Positions 38,101-46,597 of a stretch of DNA of 64,000 bases are shown piece after piece. A model generated the notes under the pieces. The model did not search any database. It worked only from the letters and a program-made list of their open reading frames with translations, and had not been told where the DNA came from. This DNA is from Dolichospermum flos-aquae CCAP 1403/13F (GTDB lineage: Bacteria > Cyanobacteriota > Cyanobacteriia > Cyanobacteriales > Nostocaceae), in the NCBI RefSeq assembly GCF_012516395.1, contig NZ_CP051207.1, forward strand, positions 1-64,000, given 5' to 3'. A program made the translations under genes and the position numbers. Within the stretch, counting starts at the first letter, position 1. Every line of letters starts with the position of its first letter.

Positions 38101-40476
38101 GACCCCCTGGCATCTAAGCGGTTACAGGGTCAGGAAGACGCAAAAAGACCTGTTAACAGCTTCTTTCAAGAATTTTATCAAAGCAATGCCCAAAAAATTC
38201 AAACAATGGAAGGGCGAGAACATACAGGACAAGTCAAAACCAAAAAACGTCAAGAAAGAGAAGAGATGTTTAGAAAGGGAGAATTAGCCAGTTTGTTCTG
38301 TTCCCCGACAATGGAATTAGGAATTGATATTTCTGACCTCAGCGTTGTCCATTTGCGGAACGTTCCCCCCAGTCCGGCTAACTATGCCCAACGCAGTGGC
38401 CGGGCTGGACGGAGTGGACAAGAAGCATTAGTTATTACCTATGCGGCCATTGGTAGTGGACATGATCAATATTTCTTTAAACGTCAAGAACAGATGGTAG
38501 CTGGGGCGGTTGCACCACCCAAACTAGAATTAGCCAACCAAGATTTAGTCCAATCTCACGTATATTCTATCTGGCTGGCACATACGGGAGTTTACTTAGA
38601 TGACTCCATGAACAAAATTCTCGATTTAGATGTTGATGGTTATCCCCTCAAAGACAGCATTCGTCAACAATTGATACTGAGTCCGGCTAAGTTAGCATCA
38701 TGTCTGCAAGCCACTCAATCAATACTTGCAGATACTTTCTGCCAAGCTGATTTACAAAAAGCCTCTTGGTATTCTGTGAATTGGCTACAATTTACCATAG
38801 AGAATGCACTGAACAAATTGGATAGAAAATGCGATCGCTGGCGGGAACTATACCGTGAAGCCGTGATCCAATTAGAGAAAGCCCGCAACATCATAGACCG
38901 TCATGCTAGAGGCTATGTCAGCCAAGAAGAAAATGACATTGCCAAAGCCCAGGAACGAGAAGCATTAAGACAAAGAAGCTTATTAGTCGGACTCAACCAA
39001 GGTAAAAGTAATAGCGAATTTGAATTTTATCCCTACCGCTACTTCGCTGCTGAAGGATTTTTACCAGGGTTTAACTTCCCCCGCTTACCTGTGAGGGCTT
39101 ATATTCCCACTAATGACGGTGGTGAATTTATCTCCCGTCCTCGTGTTGTCGCTTTACGGGAATTTGCACCCAGTAATATTATTTACTATGAAGGTAGTAA
39201 ATTCATGGTGTCAAAAACCAAAATTCCTGTCGGCGGAATTGATAGCCAGTACCAACGAGTAAAATGTTGTTTTAACTGCGGTTATTTCCATACAGATAAT
39301 TTGAGTCGTGATACTTGTGAAAACTGCGGTACACAGTTCAAACCAGATGCCTATCAAAATCTTTCTGAACTAAGTCGTGTTCTCGCAATGGATACCGCCC
39401 TCACTCGCAGAAGAGAAAGGATCACCTGCGACGAAGAAGAAAGACTTAAATACGGTTATAACATCACTACCCATTTCCGCTATGCCGCCCAAAAACAAGA
39501 ATCTGCTACAGTTTTAGCAGCAGATCATACACCACTATTCAAATTAACCTATGGTAGTACAGCCACCTTATGGCGGATTAATCGGGGACTGAAGAAAAAC
39601 ACCGAAGAAAGAGGTTTTAAATTAGATATCAAAACAGGACTTTGGGGAGATTTAAAAACAAATTTATCACCAACCAACTTACCTGCCGAAACTTTACATA
39701 CTGAAGTTAATTTAATGGTAGATGACACTTGTAATATTCTCGTCATTGAACCCTTGAGTGTTCCCCAAGACAATAAAGAAGCCTTTATTGCCACACTCCA
39801 ATACATCCTAGAAACAGCAATTCAAGCAGTTTATAAATTAGAACCAGATGAACTAGACTCAGAACGATTAGGAGAAGGAAAATATCTTTTATTTTGGGAA
39901 GCATCAGAAGGTGGTGCAGGAGTTTTATCTCAACTACTCCAACAACCAAATGCTTTTCAAAAAATCGCCAATGCAGCCTTAGATATCTGTCATTTTAAAA
40001 CACCTAAAGATAGCTGTGTCCAAGCTTGCTATGAATGCTTACTTTCCTACAGAAATCAATTTGACCATCCTTTGATTAATCGTCATCTGATTAAACCTTT
40101 ACTCGATGATCTGCAAGCAAGTACAGTAGAAATATCCGGTGTATTTCGAGATGAAAAATATCAGGAACTATTCACACAAACAGATGCAAACTCTGATTTT
40201 GAACGAGAAGTTTTACAAGAGATTTACCAACGGGGTTATAAACTACCTGATACAGCCCAGGAATTAATTCCCGAAGCCAATTGTAAACCAGATTTTATTT
40301 ATAAAGATGAAAAAACTGCTATTTTCTGTGATGGTTCAGTTCATGATAGTCCTGAACAGAAAAAGCAAGACCAAATTGAGAGAGATAATCTGAGATACAA
40401 TGCTGGATATCAGATATTAACCCTGCGCTATGATGAAAATTGGCGGGAGAAATTGGAGGTTTTAGGGAGTTTATGA
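35101..40476 (+). CDS. Giant DEAD/DEAH helicase with DUF1998/MZB-type zinc regions and C-terminal nuclease-like domain
   Basis: The protein has 1791 residues. Motif I is TTGTGSGKSMTYVVP (about 211-225), motif II LVLDELHTYRGRQGADV (about 323-339) and motif VI QRSGRAGRSGQ (about 1098-1108), an Hrq1/MrfA/YprA-type helicase. Cys pairs occur at FCRECG (about 550), CLNCG (about 665) and CFNCG...CENCG (about 1391-1412). CVQACYECLLSYRNQFDHPL near 1640 is the DUF1998/MZB signature. The last 130 residues (FEREVLQEIYQRGY, CKPDFIYKDEKTAIFCDG, YNAGYQILTLRYDENW) look like a DUF559/Vsr-type endonuclease. Within the island it would take the place of DrmA, DrmB and the nuclease DrmC in one chain. DruE-type proteins of Druantia are an alternative relative. 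Confidence 0.85.
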   Translation: MKIPVKLQELIPQPETAILSISSLMGQKLALVDCTNVAELTPEQLNLIFTHIPPTWDYQELTEIFNPNTLTETFAIQLCEYIDHRLGRTPKSSVITNYQSSIPDSLDIFNFRNEIIGDYRRYIESFLKIRDTKVREFVNQELEKGQLWTNPLVQLNPKYRPGATVTELVNSGILHPECTQYFSKNGKPFHFHYHQQQAFETAEKQEPYVLTTGTGSGKSMTYVVPIFNDLLRHPEIQGVRAILVYPMNALINSQEEEIKKFLNNVSNTHIRVAKYTGQESLTTKTEIQNNPPHILLTNYVMLELMLSRTHEEKLVASPELKFLVLDELHTYRGRQGADVAILIRKLRQRCGQKLLCIGTSATMSTEGTRTERRQVVADVASKLFGVEIKPHNVIDETLERSIKLTEPTIKELRESIEQGLPPEIEQTLENFQNHPLSYWIEMTFGLEDKQGHLVRRTPISLETGAEILASSCTLTPEDENAVKQNYEQYLNVLKQMFLWGSTTKGLAFRLHQFISQGGSVYATIETPEKRFLTLEGQYTTTENRLLYPLVFCRECGQDYYVANYNNDKQIVLPQLPTALDMSPEYADIQAGYLTLDEPELWDSYKDEERLPDSWFTETKKKGRVPKKDFAKFIPQKLQILPNGKITTSILQGTTCWFIPRPFRVCLNCGVVHDGNKNEFTKLSRLSSEGRSTATTLLCLSTVSRLKQVFTGEKAQAAKILSFTDNRQDASLQAGHFNDFVQTSFLRAALLGALQTKGQLTHSELVSEVIKQMGLKQAAYAKEVAEFGRGKQRNEEAFRKLIEYRLYEDLRRGWRIVQPNLEQCGLLIIEYDGLKDICAETALWQKHRHPVLLQATPEERFIATQALLNHLRRELAVDAKLIQFEQKDSLLRDVFQAIKEPWVFDENEQLHFAEWAITDSNTNKKAKVKLTSRSKIGRFLRSPKAWSLRSELLTEAEYSNLIVTLINVLSDAGYLCQDNPGIQLRIDSLVWKATKLSEIPSDPLASKRLQGQEDAKRPVNSFFQEFYQSNAQKIQTMEGREHTGQVKTKKRQEREEMFRKGELASLFCSPTMELGIDISDLSVVHLRNVPPSPANYAQRSGRAGRSGQEALVITYAAIGSGHDQYFFKRQEQMVAGAVAPPKLELANQDLVQSHVYSIWLAHTGVYLDDSMNKILDLDVDGYPLKDSIRQQLILSPAKLASCLQATQSILADTFCQADLQKASWYSVNWLQFTIENALNKLDRKCDRWRELYREAVIQLEKARNIIDRHARGYVSQEENDIAKAQEREALRQRSLLVGLNQGKSNSEFEFYPYRYFAAEGFLPGFNFPRLPVRAYIPTNDGGEFISRPRVVALREFAPSNIIYYEGSKFMVSKTKIPVGGIDSQYQRVKCCFNCGYFHTDNLSRDTCENCGTQFKPDAYQNLSELSRVLAMDTALTRRRERITCDEEERLKYGYNITTHFRYAAQKQESATVLAADHTPLFKLTYGSTATLWRINRGLKKNTEERGFKLDIKTGLWGDLKTNLSPTNLPAETLHTEVNLMVDDTCNILVIEPLSVPQDNKEAFIATLQYILETAIQAVYKLEPDELDSERLGEGKYLLFWEASEGGAGVLSQLLQQPNAFQKIANAALDICHFKTPKDSCVQACYECLLSYRNQFDHPLINRHLIKPLLDDLQASTVEISGVFRDEKYQELFTQTDANSDFEREVLQEIYQRGYKLPDTAQELIPEANCKPDFIYKDEKTAIFCDGSVHDSPEQKKQDQIERDNLRYNAGYQILTLRYDENWREKLEVLGSL

Positions 40477-40863
40477 ATTGATAATTGTTCAGAGGGAACA
40501 GGGAACGGGCAACACTATGGCTAACGCCACGCTTCGCTATCGACAAGCTCAGTGCATCGCAGGGAACAGAAAAAACTCATGTTTAAAAATATGAGATTGA
40601 AATAATGACACTGTTTTTTTTCGTACTACGCATCTTGTAAAAATATCCTTTTTTTTGACCGAAGCTCTAAACTCAGAACTAAAGTTTTTTATTTGTTACC
40701 TGTTACCTGTTACCTTCTTTTGTAATCCATTTAAATTGGTATAATATCAATTTAATATAAAATTGTATACAATTAGATTTCCAGAAAATAACCGCACATA
40801 AAGATGGATAAATTAATGGATTTAAAGATTCTGTAGAGCATCATATAAAATTGTTATAACAGC
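40477..40863. other. Intergenic, repeats only
   Basis: A copy of the TATGGCTAACGCCACGCTTCGCTATC repeat type lies at 40516-40541, followed by GACAAGCTCAG as in the parAB gap. TTACCTG-type heptamers occur three times near 40697-40715. No gene is supported. Confidence 0.6.
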
Positions 40864-41052
40864 TTAATAGCCCAGATCAATCCATTCCCGTCCGGCTTTC
40901 TCGGCGGCTTCTGGACTGTAGTAAAGCTTGCGTTCTCCAAACACCTCACCACCAGCACTAATTAACCGGAACTGCCAACAATTCGAGTTTGTGTAGAATA
41001 CCAACAAGGTAACATTTTCAATAATAGTAACTAAATGAACTTTAGTGGACAT
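40864..41052 (-). CDS. Small conserved-looking cyanobacterial protein
   Basis: The protein has 62 residues. It contains NCWQFRLISAGGEVFGERKLYYSPEAAEKAGREWIDLGY: two strands with a turn, then a helix. This is a typical small beta-alpha protein known as hypothetical in cyanobacteria. Its start ATG 41052 has only a weak upstream site. It is monocistronic, 95 bp downstream of tenA on the same strand. Confidence 0.55.
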   Translation of the reverse strand: MSTKVHLVTIIENVTLLVFYTNSNCWQFRLISAGGEVFGERKLYYSPEAAEKAGREWIDLGY

Positions 41053-41146
41053 GATATATGGTTTTGGTTGTCTACCTTAATCAAAACACAGTCAGGTTAG
41101 AAAATCAGCCAAAAGGTAAGCGTTCCACCATCGGAATAACCACTCC

Positions 41147-41767
41147 TCAATTAATCCAAGCTGCTTGAAAAAATTCGCGTTCACAGAACATAGCATAACG
41201 ATATGTTGAGTGAACTACAGACGAATTACTAGCATAATTGTCAACTAAACTTTCTAATTGTTGTGCCAACGGTTGAAACTCGACACTGCTGTAAGTGCGA
41301 ATCCAATCCGAATACTGATGATTAGGAATACCATTAACCGCCAAACTGTTTCCCAAAAAAGCATACAGACGCATACAGGGGGACATTGCAGCAGCCGTTA
41401 AACCCACGTCTCCACCCCAAGCAGTAGCTAACAAAAAGTCAGTGTAGCGTCGGGTGGCAAATCCTGGTTCTAGATCACGCAAATTAACACCCCACTGAGT
41501 AGCATAAGCTTCATGCAGCTTGAGTTCTTCCATCACTCCACCAGCTAAATTATGAAAGGTAGTGAATCCTTGCCAGTCTGGTGCTTTAGCTGCGGCAATA
41601 CTGTAAGCACGGGCAAAAGCTTCTAAGAAAAAAGCGTCTTGTCCTACATAATCAGCAAATTTCTCTTGCTTGAGTGTACCATTCCCAATCCCTTGGACAA
41701 AAGGATGCTCCAGACAAGCTTGGGCTAAATCTTGATTTTCCACCCATAATTCACTAGATAAATTCAT
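41147..41767 (-). CDS. tenA: TenA-family protein (thiaminase II / aminopyrimidine aminohydrolase)
   Basis: The start is placed at ATG 41767 (MNLSSELWVENQDL), which has GAGG six bases upstream, giving 206 residues. Family features are the helical bundle, YVGQDAFFLEAFARAY, the active-site cysteine in MSPCMRLYAFLG and the C-terminal FCEREFFQAAW. TenA salvages thiamin breakdown products by hydrolysing aminopyrimidines. It is a metabolic gene in accessory DNA with no other thiamin gene nearby. Confidence 0.9.
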   Translation of the reverse strand: MNLSSELWVENQDLAQACLEHPFVQGIGNGTLKQEKFADYVGQDAFFLEAFARAYSIAAAKAPDWQGFTTFHNLAGGVMEELKLHEAYATQWGVNLRDLEPGFATRRYTDFLLATAWGGDVGLTAAAMSPCMRLYAFLGNSLAVNGIPNHQYSDWIRTYSSVEFQPLAQQLESLVDNYASNSSVVHSTYRYAMFCEREFFQAAWIN

Positions 41768-41914
41768 CAGTTTCCTCACTTGTCAATTCCTCTGTTAACT
41801 TCAAATATCATATTCGCTTAACTAATTGCACAAGCGTAACAGCAAAAAAATTGTGCTGATAGATTTTCTTAGGGGAAATTTACCATACAATATTCGATAT
41901 CAACTACAGATATC

Positions 41915-42469
41915 ATGCCTACCAACAAGACCCCACCCAGCGAGATGATTCGCGTGCCAACTGTACTAATTCCTATAGTACGTCACCTAGCCAAAATCCA
42001 CCGCGATGGTCACACAACAGCTTTACTGCAAGGATTACAAGATTTGATAGCACAGTTCGATAGCAGTGTAAAACTGGAAGCAACTAACGAATTACAGCAA
42101 GTAGAGGAGAAGCTCTTAGAACTGGAAACGCACCTTTGCCAACAAGATCAACAGGTGGCCACTAAATTGGAAGTGCTTGCTAAACAGTTAGAGAAAATTG
42201 AAAAAGCAATCGCTTCTGGCAAATACGGTGGTGGTAATTCTAGACCCCGGCGGTCAGGGTATCCCTACCAGTATCAACAACAAGCAGTAGAGATCAAAGA
42301 ATTTGCTCCTGAGAACTTAGCGCAACGGTTGGGGGTAACACCGCAGAGTTTAATTACGGAACGGGAAACCAAGAGTGAGAAAGAATTTATCAGTTGGTCC
42401 AGGAATCGAGATCCTAGTAGTTTAGGATGGAAATTTCAAGATGGCTTGTATTATCCAGTTAAGCAGTAG
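41915..42469 (+). CDS. Coiled-coil accessory protein, probable integrase partner
   Basis: The protein has 184 residues. Residues about 10-45 (VPTVLIPIVRHLAKIHRDG) resemble a short DNA-binding helix pair. About 58-105 is a coiled coil with leucine/glutamine heptads. About 110-125 is Gly/Arg/Tyr-rich. The end LGWKFQDGLYYPVKQ is found again as a stranded 3' remnant at 44217-44273, just before the recombinase gene. That suggests this gene type normally lies directly upstream of such a recombinase. The function is inferred from this link only. Confidence 0.6.
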   Translation: MPTNKTPPSEMIRVPTVLIPIVRHLAKIHRDGHTTALLQGLQDLIAQFDSSVKLEATNELQQVEEKLLELETHLCQQDQQVATKLEVLAKQLEKIEKAIASGKYGGGNSRPRRSGYPYQYQQQAVEIKEFAPENLAQRLGVTPQSLITERETKSEKEFISWSRNRDPSSLGWKFQDGLYYPVKQ

Positions 42470-42586
42470 TAAATAATTAAAGATTCTATGTGTGTGTTTT
42501 CTTGGTTGCTTGATGTTAAGTGTATTACCCCCCACCATTTATGCTACTATAAAGTAGGAAAAATATAATTACCTTTTGGTAATACT

Positions 42587-42811
42587 ATGCAAGCTGAAAA
42601 ACTTTCCATTTCCTTACCATCTTCTTTGGTACAGTTTATTGAGAATTATAAATTGACTAAAGGCTGTAAATCTCGTTCTCAAGTAATTGAGTTAGCCATA
42701 GAATTACTGCGTTATCAAGAGCTAGAACAAGCTTACCGGGAAGCTGCGGCGGAATTTAACCCAGAATGGGATTTAACCGTAGGGGATGGGCTGACAGATG
42801 AAACGTGGTGA
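42587..42811 (+). CDS. MazE/RHH-type antitoxin
   Basis: The protein has 74 residues. EKLSISLPSSLVQFIENYKLTKGCKSRSQVIELAIELL (4-41) is an RHH DNA-binding domain. The acidic tail AAAEFNPEWDLTVGDGL would block the toxin. Its last 14 bases overlap the mazF-type gene, so the pair is translationally coupled. Confidence 0.85.
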   Translation: MQAEKLSISLPSSLVQFIENYKLTKGCKSRSQVIELAIELLRYQELEQAYREAAAEFNPEWDLTVGDGLTDETW

Positions 42812-43136
42812 AATATACTTTGCCAATCTCAGTCCCGCAGTGGGGTCAGAAATGGATAAACGCCGTCCTGTACTCATTGTTAGTAATGATGCTAATAATA
42901 ATGCCTCTACTACGGTGACGATTTTACCGATTACATCTAATATGATTCGTGTCTATCCTTTTGAGGTTTTATTAAATCCAGAAGATTCGGGTTTATCTAA
43001 AACTTCTAAGGTACAAGCGCAACAAATACGGACAATTTCTAAACAGCGCGTTTTAGGAGATATGGTAGGGTGTTTAAGTCAAGAGTTGATTGATTTGGTC
43101 AATGATGCTATCAAGCTACATTTAGGTTTGGAGTAG
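42798..43136 (+). CDS. mazF: MazF/PemK-type endoribonuclease toxin
   Basis: The protein has 112 residues. It has the family start MKRGEIYFANLSPAVGSEMDKRRPVLIVSND, then TVTILPITSNM and SKVQAQQIRTISKQRV with the conserved Arg and Thr/Ser region of the active site. MazF cuts mRNA at short motifs. The gene overlaps its antitoxin by 14 bp. The module lies inside the block between the intact and remnant copies of the 42469-type gene end. Confidence 0.92.
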   Translation: MKRGEIYFANLSPAVGSEMDKRRPVLIVSNDANNNASTTVTILPITSNMIRVYPFEVLLNPEDSGLSKTSKVQAQQIRTISKQRVLGDMVGCLSQELIDLVNDAIKLHLGLE

Positions 43137-43219
43137 CAGATATTAGTAAGCATTCAGCAGTTAGTTAATGCCTATAGCTTGCGTGACGATGTAGGAGTCA
43201 TACGGCACGCTATAGGCGT

Positions 43220-43462
43220 TCAGCTATCAGCAAGAATTGAATTGATAAGCATTCTGAATATTAATTCTCGATAACGAGATAAAGCATGAATAAACTCTGT
43301 ACGAGTTAGTCAGGCTATTTCTGCTGCTTTATTTTGCGATATATCACCTAATTCGTACCATTTTACGGCGGCTGCAATTTTCATTTCTTGCACAAATTCT
43401 TCAGGATTTTTTCGCAGTGCAGAAAATGCGGTTTCTGGTAATTGAATGGGTATGGTTTTCAT
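43220..43462 (-). pseudogene. UPF0175-family small regulator with in-frame stop
   Basis: From ATG 43462 the minus strand reads MKTIPIQLPETAFSALRKN, EEFVQEMKIAAAVKWYELG and ISQNKAAEIA, the UPF0175 pattern. A TGA then falls where the family has glycine (A-E-I-A-G-x-T-R), and the same frame continues LTRTEFIHALSRY before passing into repeat DNA (stop 43220-43222). One base change (GGA to TGA) explains the break. UPF0175 proteins are often antitoxins of PIN-like toxins. Confidence 0.75.
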
Positions 43463-43549
43463 GGTTTGAGAATTGGGGACACTATGGCTTACGCCACGCT
43501 ACGCTTCAGCCAGGACTACCGCTTACCGCTCTTGCGTCCACGCAGGATG

Positions 43550-44092
43550 TTACAAACCTCTCAATTTGCGGGTTGTTTCTACTAGACTTTGAGCAAAGAG
43601 ATCGAATCTTTGGGAGAGTTTTTCATCCAATAGCTTACCTTCGGAATTAAAAGCAGCATAAGCTTGACCGATAGCAATCTGCTCAATAATCGCATGACAG
43701 TGAACCCATCTGAGAATTATTCGCAGGTCATTGAGAGCATTACTGTTTACTTGCCCACCCAAGATACTAATCAAACCAGCAACTTTACCAGATAGTTGCT
43801 CGAAACTCATTAAATCTAGGGCATTCTTTAACACACCGCTCACACTACCATGATATTCTGGTGTGGCCAAAATCAGCCCATCTGCTGACAAAACTGTGTC
43901 GCGTAATTTCTGCACATCTGGGTAGTCTGGATACTCTTGAGAACCATCACAGAACGGTAATCTGAGTTTCCGCAAATCTAAAATTTCTACTTCTGCACCC
44001 AAAGCTTCCACTCGCTGTGCTGCTACTTGCAAACCTAGCTGAGTATAAGAACCAGTTCTTAAACTCCCAGCAATCCCCACAATCTTAACCAT
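43550..44092 (-). CDS. NADPH-dependent FMN reductase
   Basis: The protein has 180 residues of flavodoxin-like fold. The FMN phosphate loop is GIAGSLRTGSYTQLGL (6-21), and TPEYHGSVSGVLKNALDLM (about 79-97) is the conserved second flavin-binding segment of the SsuE/ArsH/azoreductase group. It reduces FMN or quinones with NAD(P)H. It is cargo with no related gene nearby and runs against the mazEF genes. Confidence 0.9.
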   Translation of the reverse strand: MVKIVGIAGSLRTGSYTQLGLQVAAQRVEALGAEVEILDLRKLRLPFCDGSQEYPDYPDVQKLRDTVLSADGLILATPEYHGSVSGVLKNALDLMSFEQLSGKVAGLISILGGQVNSNALNDLRIILRWVHCHAIIEQIAIGQAYAAFNSEGKLLDEKLSQRFDLFAQSLVETTRKLRGL

Positions 44093-44216
44093 GATTCCCT
44101 CAGTTATAAACTCTTAAAAAATCTTAATACTATTCCTGCTGTGATGCTACTCACAAGAACCGATTGATAGCTACCACCTGGAGGAGTAGTCATAAAAATA
44201 CCCGGTAAGTAGTGTC

Positions 44217-44273
44217 AGTCTAGGGTGGAAATTTCAGGTTAGTGATGGCTTGTATTATCCAGTGAGGCAGTAG
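44217..44273 (+). pseudogene. 3' remnant of a 42469-type gene
   Basis: The codons read SLGWKFQVSDGLYYPVRQ and stop, matching the end of the gene at 41915-42469 (SLGWKFQDGLYYPVKQ). The DNA also matches (GGTGGAAATTTCAG; GATGGCTTGTATTATCCAGT). No upstream part of the gene remains. It lies 49 bp before the recombinase start. Confidence 0.8.
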
Positions 44274-44322
44274 GGGAATAAAAAGTGCTACGATGATCAA
44301 CCATCGGGGGTAGACAGCGAAT

Positions 44323-44973
44323 GTGAAAATTGACCGCCACGGCAAAGCCAAAGTTCTTACCCAACCAGAAATCCAGCGATTATTTACAGAAGGTTTGACC
44401 ACTGCTCGTGATCGCACCCTTTGTGCTGTCATGCTCTACACAGGTTGCCGTGTCAACGAAGCTGTCACCTTGAAAATTACCGATGTCTACGACAAAAAAG
44501 GCAGAATTCGGCCAGAACTCATCCTCCGCAAAGGTAACACCAAAGGGAAACTAGCTACCCGCACCATTCCCGTCCTAGAGGACTTGAAGCACTTCCTAGA
44601 ACAGTATCACCCCCCAACTACCAGTGAGGGATTTTTGTTTCCCGGACGCTGGGGACGGGGACATCTGCACTCGGACTCGGCCAGTATTATCTTTAGAGAA
44701 GGTTGTCAGCAAGTTGATATCGAAGGCGCAAGTACCCACAGCTTCCGCCGCACTGCTCTAACATTAATGAGCAACGCTGGTATCCCCCTGCGGGTCATTC
44801 AAGAAATTTCCGGTCATCGTAATTTGGAGCAATTGCAAAACTACCTTGAGGTAGAAACGTCACAAGTTCGGGGGGCGATCGCCTCCTTGTCCATGCTCAC
44901 CCCAGTAGCAGCAGAGAGTCATACCACCCTAGACATAAGTAGCACCAGTGACAGGGTGAAAACTGACGGATAG
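44323..44973 (+). CDS. Compact tyrosine recombinase (catalytic domain only)
   Basis: The protein has 216 residues and a GTG start. The core-binding domain is missing. The catalytic residues are Arg in MLYTGCRVNEAVTL (about 44), HSFRR in ASTHSFRRTALTLM (about 146), His in ISGHRNLEQL (about 167) and Tyr in QNYLEVE (about 175). An S/A/T-rich tail follows. Such short integrases occur in cyanobacteria; here the accessory protein encoded at 41915 may replace the N-terminal domain. Confidence 0.85.
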   Translation: MKIDRHGKAKVLTQPEIQRLFTEGLTTARDRTLCAVMLYTGCRVNEAVTLKITDVYDKKGRIRPELILRKGNTKGKLATRTIPVLEDLKHFLEQYHPPTTSEGFLFPGRWGRGHLHSDSASIIFREGCQQVDIEGASTHSFRRTALTLMSNAGIPLRVIQEISGHRNLEQLQNYLEVETSQVRGAIASLSMLTPVAAESHTTLDISSTSDRVKTDG

Positions 44974-45297
44974 AGCGACTCCTAGATCGGGAAATAGGAA
45001 TTTGACGATCTATGGACGATAGTAGGCACGTCAACAGTTTTGACTGTCAAGAGGGTTTTCATGCTGTTGAGCTAAATGGACATCTCCCTCATCCTTACTA
45101 GAAGGCAAAGTATTGTAAAACTTCGCCGAATTTATAGACAAATATAGTCATCTATATTCATTAATCACAAAGAAGTCAGCTAAAATCACCTATACAGGTT
45201 TTCTTGTGCAAAGGGAAATGAGCGAGAATTTTGTGCATCATAAGCAGGAAGATATGTTAGTATATATGCGCGAATATTCAGAGAAACCAGTTAGTGT
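44974..45297. other. Left end region of the TnpB element
   Basis: No gene is present. TCAACAG (45031-45037) and CTGTTGA (45064-45070) form a hairpin like the subterminal structures recognised by IS200/IS605 TnpA transposases. No tnpA is adjacent. Confidence 0.4.
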
Positions 45298-46536
45298 ATG
45301 CAAGTAGTCGAGCGGCATATCATTCAAAAAAATCATCCCCATTATCAGGAGATTGATAAATTATGTTTTGCTGCCAAAAACCTCTACAATTATGCTAACT
45401 TTCACATTCGCCAAAGTTTTATCTTTGCTCAAAAATACCTCGATTACAATTGTTTAGCAAAACAATTAAAATCAACAGAACCATACCAAGCCTTACCAGC
45501 CAAAGTAGCGCAACAAGTATTATTAGGACTACATCGCAACTGGTCTTCTTTTTTTGCAGCAATTAAAGCTTATGCAGAAGATAAATCTAAATTTTTAGGT
45601 AGACCGAAATTACCCAAATATAAACACAAAGAAAAAGGTAGACATTTATTAGTTTACACAGCCCAAGCAGTGAGTAAACCCAAAATGAAAGCAAGGTTGA
45701 TTCATCTGTCACAAACACAGATTTACATTCCCACAAAAGTAGACTATGTAAATCTCAATCAAGTCAGAATTGTTCCCAAAATTGACCATTATGTAGTGGA
45801 AGTTGTCTATGAAAAAAAGGAAACAGATTATGGTTTAGACAGTAATGCTATAGCAGCGATTGATTTAGGAATAGATAATCTAGCAACCTTAACATCAAAC
45901 CAGCCGGGATTTGTACCAGTTCTGGTTTCCGGGCGGATTATCAAATCAATTAATCGTTATTACAATCAAAAAAAAGCTCAACTCAGTTCTTTACTACCAA
46001 GTTATCAAAAGACATCTAAACGACTACAAAGTTTAACTAAAAAACGGAATTTTCGAGTAGATGATTATTTGCATAAAGCCAGTCACTTAATTATTGACCA
46101 TTTACTACAGTCTGGGATTGGCACTTTAGTAATAGGTCAAAATCCCTTGTGGAAACAGAATGCGAATTTGGGCAGCAGAAATAATCAAAACTTTGTTTGT
46201 ATTCCTCATACTCGATTTGTACAGCAGTTGAGTTATAAAGCGAAATTAGTGGGTATAAATGTATTGGTTTCTGAGGAGTCTTATACCAGTGTAGCTTCTT
46301 TTTTAGACCAAGATACTATTCCTACTTATGGCAAAGCTGACTCGAAAGAAGTGAAATTTAGTGGTCGCAGAATCAGGACTAAGCTGTACAGAGCAGGTAA
46401 TGGTTTATTGATTCATGCTGATGTCAATGGTAGTTTGAATATTTTACGCAAAGTAGTCCCGACAGCTTTTAGTCTAGGGATAGAGGGCGTTGTAGTTCGC
46501 CCCGTCGGGGTTATTCCCGGCAAATTAAAGGCATGA
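45298..46536 (+). CDS. tnpB: TnpB RNA-guided nuclease, zinc-finger-less variant
   Basis: The protein has 412 residues. RuvC acidic residues are visible: Asp in AAIDLGIDNLATL (about 190), Glu in VLVSEESYTSVASFLDQD (about 326) and Asp in IHADVNGSLNIL (about 377). The four cysteines of the usual zinc finger are absent; TSVASFLDQDTIP occupies their place, as in one known TnpB subgroup. TnpB cuts DNA guided by an RNA from its own 3' end, and a GCCCCGTCGGGG hairpin at 46499-46510 could belong to that RNA. No tnpA is present. Confidence 0.85.
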   Translation: MQVVERHIIQKNHPHYQEIDKLCFAAKNLYNYANFHIRQSFIFAQKYLDYNCLAKQLKSTEPYQALPAKVAQQVLLGLHRNWSSFFAAIKAYAEDKSKFLGRPKLPKYKHKEKGRHLLVYTAQAVSKPKMKARLIHLSQTQIYIPTKVDYVNLNQVRIVPKIDHYVVEVVYEKKETDYGLDSNAIAAIDLGIDNLATLTSNQPGFVPVLVSGRIIKSINRYYNQKKAQLSSLLPSYQKTSKRLQSLTKKRNFRVDDYLHKASHLIIDHLLQSGIGTLVIGQNPLWKQNANLGSRNNQNFVCIPHTRFVQQLSYKAKLVGINVLVSEESYTSVASFLDQDTIPTYGKADSKEVKFSGRRIRTKLYRAGNGLLIHADVNGSLNILRKVVPTAFSLGIEGVVVRPVGVIPGKLKA

Positions 46537-46597
46537 GATATTGGTCTATGTTTTTTGGAACTATACAGTTACAGATCCTAAATTTGAAGTAAAGTAT

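Noticed and set aside
26031-40476. Call as a complete canonical class 1 DISARM
   Set aside because: Separate drmA, drmB and drmC genes are not present, and the giant helicase differs in layout, so only a DISARM-like label is justified.
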